This document shows, in pieces, positions 61,481 through 64,000 of a stretch of DNA of 64,000 nucleotides. Below the pieces are notes generated by a model. That model did not search any database. It worked only from the letters and a program-made list of their open reading frames with translations, and was not told the origin of the DNA. Source of the stretch: Sphaerisporangium sp040685555 (GTDB lineage: Bacteria > Actinomycetota > Actinomycetes > Streptosporangiales > Streptosporangiaceae). The position numbers and the translations under genes were made by a program. How positions within the stretch are numbered: the first letter of the stretch is position 1; every line of letters begins with the position of its first letter. Location: NCBI RefSeq assembly GCF_040685555.1, contig NZ_JBFBIK010000017.1, forward strand, positions 1 through 64,000, written 5' to 3'.

Positions 61481-62170
61481 TCAGGGCTCGTCGGCGTACT
61501 TGATGGTCACCTTCTTGAAGCCGAGGGACTTGAGCATGCCTTCGAGCATGAGCTTGGTGTTCTGGTCGGCGCGGTTGCGGAGGTCGCTGGCCCACGCGGC
61601 TTCGGCGATCTTCTGCTCGGCCAGGACGTAGAGCTCCTGCTGGTTCTGCGGGGAGTTCGACAGCATGCCCTGCACGCGGTCAAGGATGCCGCGCTCCTGG
61701 GCGTACACGTAGGACTTCTTGTTGTCGAGGTTGGTCTTCTCCAGTTGGGCGCGCGGCAGCCGTACGGTGACCTCGGTGCGGTCGGGCGAGACGGTGAGCG
61801 CGTCCTTGCCCATCGCGGAGAAGTCGACGTACGCGTCCACGCTGCCGGCGCCGACGAACAGGGTGCGCGAGCCCTTGATGGCGTCCGGCAGGAAGGCGGC
61901 GTCCTTCTCCAGGTCGACGATGACCTGGAAGTTGCCGCTGGCGGCCTGGAAGCGGCTCATGTTCTGGATCGACTGGAGGAGCACCGGCTGGCTGCGGTCG
62001 ATCGTCGTCTCGCCGAAGGGGTTGAGATACGACCAGGTCAGCCTCGCGCCCACGAAGAGGAGGACCAGCAGTGTGAGAAAGCCCGCGAGGTAGCGCCAGC
62101 CGCGTCGGGACCGGCGCTCAGCCGGTTCCGCGGCAGCCGCCGTCTGGGGGGTCGACGTCTGGCGGTTCAC
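61481..62170 (-). CDS. DUF4230 membrane-anchored protein
   Basis: 229 aa. Basic N-terminus, one membrane helix (~30-47, YLAGFLTLLVLLFVGARL), then an extracytoplasmic domain with QPVLLQSIQNMSRFQAASGNFQVIVDLEKD and GVGSVDAYVDFS-like sequence, which matches DUF4230. Function unknown. GTG 62170 lies seven bases after aaggag; the GTG at 62176 is too close to it. Confidence 0.85.
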   Translation of the reverse strand: MNRQTSTPQTAAAAEPAERRSRRGWRYLAGFLTLLVLLFVGARLTWSYLNPFGETTIDRSQPVLLQSIQNMSRFQAASGNFQVIVDLEKDAAFLPDAIKGSRTLFVGAGSVDAYVDFSAMGKDALTVSPDRTEVTVRLPRAQLEKTNLDNKKSYVYAQERGILDRVQGMLSNSPQNQQELYVLAEQKIAEAAWASDLRNRADQNTKLMLEGMLKSLGFKKVTIKYADEP

Positions 62171-62206
62171 GGCCACTCTCCTTCCCGAGATGAGCGTGTT
62201 CTCACA

Positions 62207-63916
62207 TCATGTCCGGGAACGGGGGTCCGTGGGGCACCAGAGAGCAGGCCCTCTGTGATGTCGGCGCCAGGCCCAGCCGGTCGCCGCGCCGGTGTCGGTG
62301 CTCGCACCGTGCCCCGGGCGACGCGCGTGCCGGTGGTGAAGGACTCGCCCGTGCCCGTGGCGCATGCTCCAGCCGCGCTGCGGGAGGGAACCGGCCTGTG
62401 ATGAGCCCGCCTCCGCGCCCCCCGGCGCGGGGCTCACCACGGGGCCCGAGCCGTCCCCGGAACCGTACGTGCTCGAATCGGACGGGACGGAAGGCGCGGA
62501 GGGGTTGGGCATGGTGGGGTAGGGCGAGCCGGGGACGGGGGACTGGCCGGGGTAACGCGTGCTCGTCTCGTCGCCGGGCGCGGGAGTCACCGGTCCGGCG
62601 TTTCCCCGGGTCATGGGACGGGGAACCGGCTGGGTCGTCACTCCGCCGAAGTGCGACGCCTTCAGCCGGCAGGTGGCGAAGTCGGTGTAGAACATGCGCA
62701 GCCAGTCACGGCGCTGGCTCTCGGTCAGCGCCGAGAACCACGCCGCCGCGGCCTGGTGCCCGGGCAGCGGGCCGCTGGGCAGCGGCTCCCCGCGCAGCCA
62801 GGCCGTCACGATGGCGCGGTAGCCCCCCGCCGGGCCCTCGCCGCAGGGGCTCGCGAGCCGCTCCACGAACTCCGCGGCGGCCCGCGAGGCGAACCCCGGC
62901 GTGAGGTCGTCGACGTGGATGGGCACCACACCGGGGCCGGGCACGCCGTCGTCGGCACGCGGGCGCTGCTCGACGCGGGCGAACGCGCCGGGCGTGCCGG
63001 TCAGGCGGGCGGCGATCGTGGTGAACGTGGCGCCCAGCTCGGTGAGCCCGCTGCGCATCCCCGGATGCACGCAGACCGTGATCGGCCACTCCTGGCAGCT
63101 GTAGACCATCGGCTCGGTGGCGGCGACGGCCTGCGGCTCGCTCAGCAGCCTGGCCATGCCCGTGCCCGCCACGAGGACCGCCAGCACCGCCCCGGCGAGC
63201 GCGAGGGCGCGCCGGGTGACGATCGCCGTCCAGGTGAGCAGGACGGCGGCCGTGACGCCGAGGAGCCAGAGTGTCTGGTTCTCGAACGCGACCGGGCTCA
63301 GTCCTTCGAAGGGGTCGTACGGCTCGGACGTGCTCGGCGCCAGCCTGCCCGCCCAGGTCGAGCCACCGGCCAGCGACGTGAACACCCCGTAGCTGGCGAC
63401 TCCCGCGAGCAGCGGCGTGACCGCCCAGGGCAGGGCCCAGCCCGTGACCCACCCGATCACCGCGTAGAGGGCCAGACCCGCGGCGCCCACGGCGAGGCCG
63501 GTGGGCGCCAGGTGGCCCGCCTGCTCGGTCAGGACGGCCTTCATCGCCAGCAGGGTGACGGTCGCGCCGAAGGCGCCCACGACGACCACGAGGATCGCCA
63601 GCGGGGCTCTCAGCACCTGCCAGGTGCCGAGCAGCCGGCCGCGCAACGCGCGCCGCTTGCGCACGGCCACCCACGCGGCGAACGCGGCGGCGACGGGACC
63701 GGTCAGCCGGAGCGAGCCGATGACCGCGACGACGATGTTCTCCCATGCGGAAATGCCCGGAACAAGGACGCTCCACGCGGCGAGCAGGCCCAGCGCGAGC
63801 AGTATTCCTACCGCTACCAGCGCGCTGTGCTTCAGCTCCTCGCGTGAAACGCCCCTCTGCTCAAGCACGGCCCCGCGTGGACCGGAAATACGGCCACGCC
63901 GCCCGTGATGCTGCAC
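62207..63916 (-). CDS. Large membrane protein, hypothetical
   Basis: 569 aa. Six to seven membrane helices in the first ~270 residues. After that an extracytoplasmic part (~285-430) with VYSCQEWPITVCVHPG, GFASRAAAEFVERLASPCG and RMFYTDFATCRL, whose paired cysteines may form disulfides. The last ~130 residues are Pro/Gly/Ser-rich and low complexity. This architecture is seen in actinobacterial membrane proteins encoded next to ABC ATPases; the gene before it runs off the window. GTG 63916 is the first start; GTG 63868 is also possible. Confidence 0.7.
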   Translation of the reverse strand: MQHHGRRGRISGPRGAVLEQRGVSREELKHSALVAVGILLALGLLAAWSVLVPGISAWENIVVAVIGSLRLTGPVAAAFAAWVAVRKRRALRGRLLGTWQVLRAPLAILVVVVGAFGATVTLLAMKAVLTEQAGHLAPTGLAVGAAGLALYAVIGWVTGWALPWAVTPLLAGVASYGVFTSLAGGSTWAGRLAPSTSEPYDPFEGLSPVAFENQTLWLLGVTAAVLLTWTAIVTRRALALAGAVLAVLVAGTGMARLLSEPQAVAATEPMVYSCQEWPITVCVHPGMRSGLTELGATFTTIAARLTGTPGAFARVEQRPRADDGVPGPGVVPIHVDDLTPGFASRAAAEFVERLASPCGEGPAGGYRAIVTAWLRGEPLPSGPLPGHQAAAAWFSALTESQRRDWLRMFYTDFATCRLKASHFGGVTTQPVPRPMTRGNAGPVTPAPGDETSTRYPGQSPVPGSPYPTMPNPSAPSVPSDSSTYGSGDGSGPVVSPAPGGAEAGSSQAGSLPQRGWSMRHGHGRVLHHRHARRPGHGASTDTGAATGWAWRRHHRGPALWCPTDPRSRT

Positions 63917-63925
63917 TAATGATCT

Positions 63926-64000
63926 TCATTTAGGACCCCCCGTGCCTGGATGAGCGGCGCTGTCGGCACCGGTGCCGGCCCCCTGGCTCCCGTGCCCGAT
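63926..64000 (-). CDS. 3' end of a gene running out of the window
   Basis: A frame open from the right edge reads GSQGAGTGADSAAHPGTGGP and stops with tga at 63926-63928, ten bases before the membrane protein gene. The Gly/Ala-rich tail does not identify the protein. Only 24 codons are visible. Confidence 0.35.
   Translation of the reverse strand: MGHGSQGAGTGADSAAHPGTGGPK

Overview
The window is a piece of a high-GC actinobacterial chromosome, most likely from the Streptosporangiales (Nonomuraea, Streptosporangium or a relative). The evidence is GTG/TTG starts, actinobacterial gene sets and synteny with two known genomes. Order rpmE-prfA-prmC-tsaC-wecA-atp operon-DUF2550-cobalamin adenosyltransferase-nucS-mce-thiolase follows Mycobacterium tuberculosis rv1298-rv1323. 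The filP-like/mce/thiolase trio matches Streptomyces coelicolor SCO5396-SCO5399. Genus is inference.

Layout. 1-2235: sensor kinase/NarL-type regulator pair. 2616-5966: L31, RF1, the RF methyltransferase and TsaC, whose C-terminus carries an unusual Asp/Lys-rich tail. 6250-8590: two helical-hairpin (WXG100-like) proteins, the first with a very long repeat tail. 8698-19652: glyA, wecA and the complete ATP synthase operon (two small accessory membrane proteins, then atpB-E-F-H-A-G-D-C) and DUF2550. 19681-24396: adenosyltransferase, STAS protein, TetR, aldehyde dehydrogenase and a glycosyltransferase. 24592-25014: remnants of a TetR/DUF4865 pair.

25602-28088 is a tiny serine-integrase element sitting inside nucS, the mismatch-repair endonuclease gene of Actinobacteria. 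It replaced the first ~34 codons and the promoter of nucS. The displaced native 5' end lies on the far side, directly upstream of the integrase gene. 28314-36617 holds acyl-CoA metabolism genes, a hydrolase, an SDR, an AI-2E-type membrane protein, a FilP-like coiled-coil protein, mce and a thiolase.

36685-42469 is a CHAT protease gene, a cyclase-fold protein gene and a convergent membrane M48 metallopeptidase gene; it is a candidate conflict or signalling locus. 43541-46575 is a broken GH78 rhamnosidase gene that keeps its promoter/operator but has lost its 5' end. 46677-55593 (minus strand) is a tightly coupled peptidoglycan-recycling operon: peptide-type binding protein, two permeases, MurQ, an AnmK-acetyltransferase fusion, a beta-lactamase-fold hydrolase and a fused ABC ATPase. 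A divergent RpiR/MurR-type regulator lies at 55763-56665.

56708-59199: CapA-type protein, PCMT-type methyltransferase and a Phd/VapC toxin-antitoxin pair with a palindromic operator. 59450-60452: an IS5-family element inserted in a small gene downstream of an XRE regulator. 61481-64000: DUF4230 protein, a large membrane protein and the end of another gene.

The most interesting items are the nucS element (a possible promoter swap on a mutation-avoidance gene), the CHAT/cyclase-fold/M48 cluster, and the AnmK-GNAT fusion in the muropeptide operon. No tRNA, rRNA or CRISPR array was seen.
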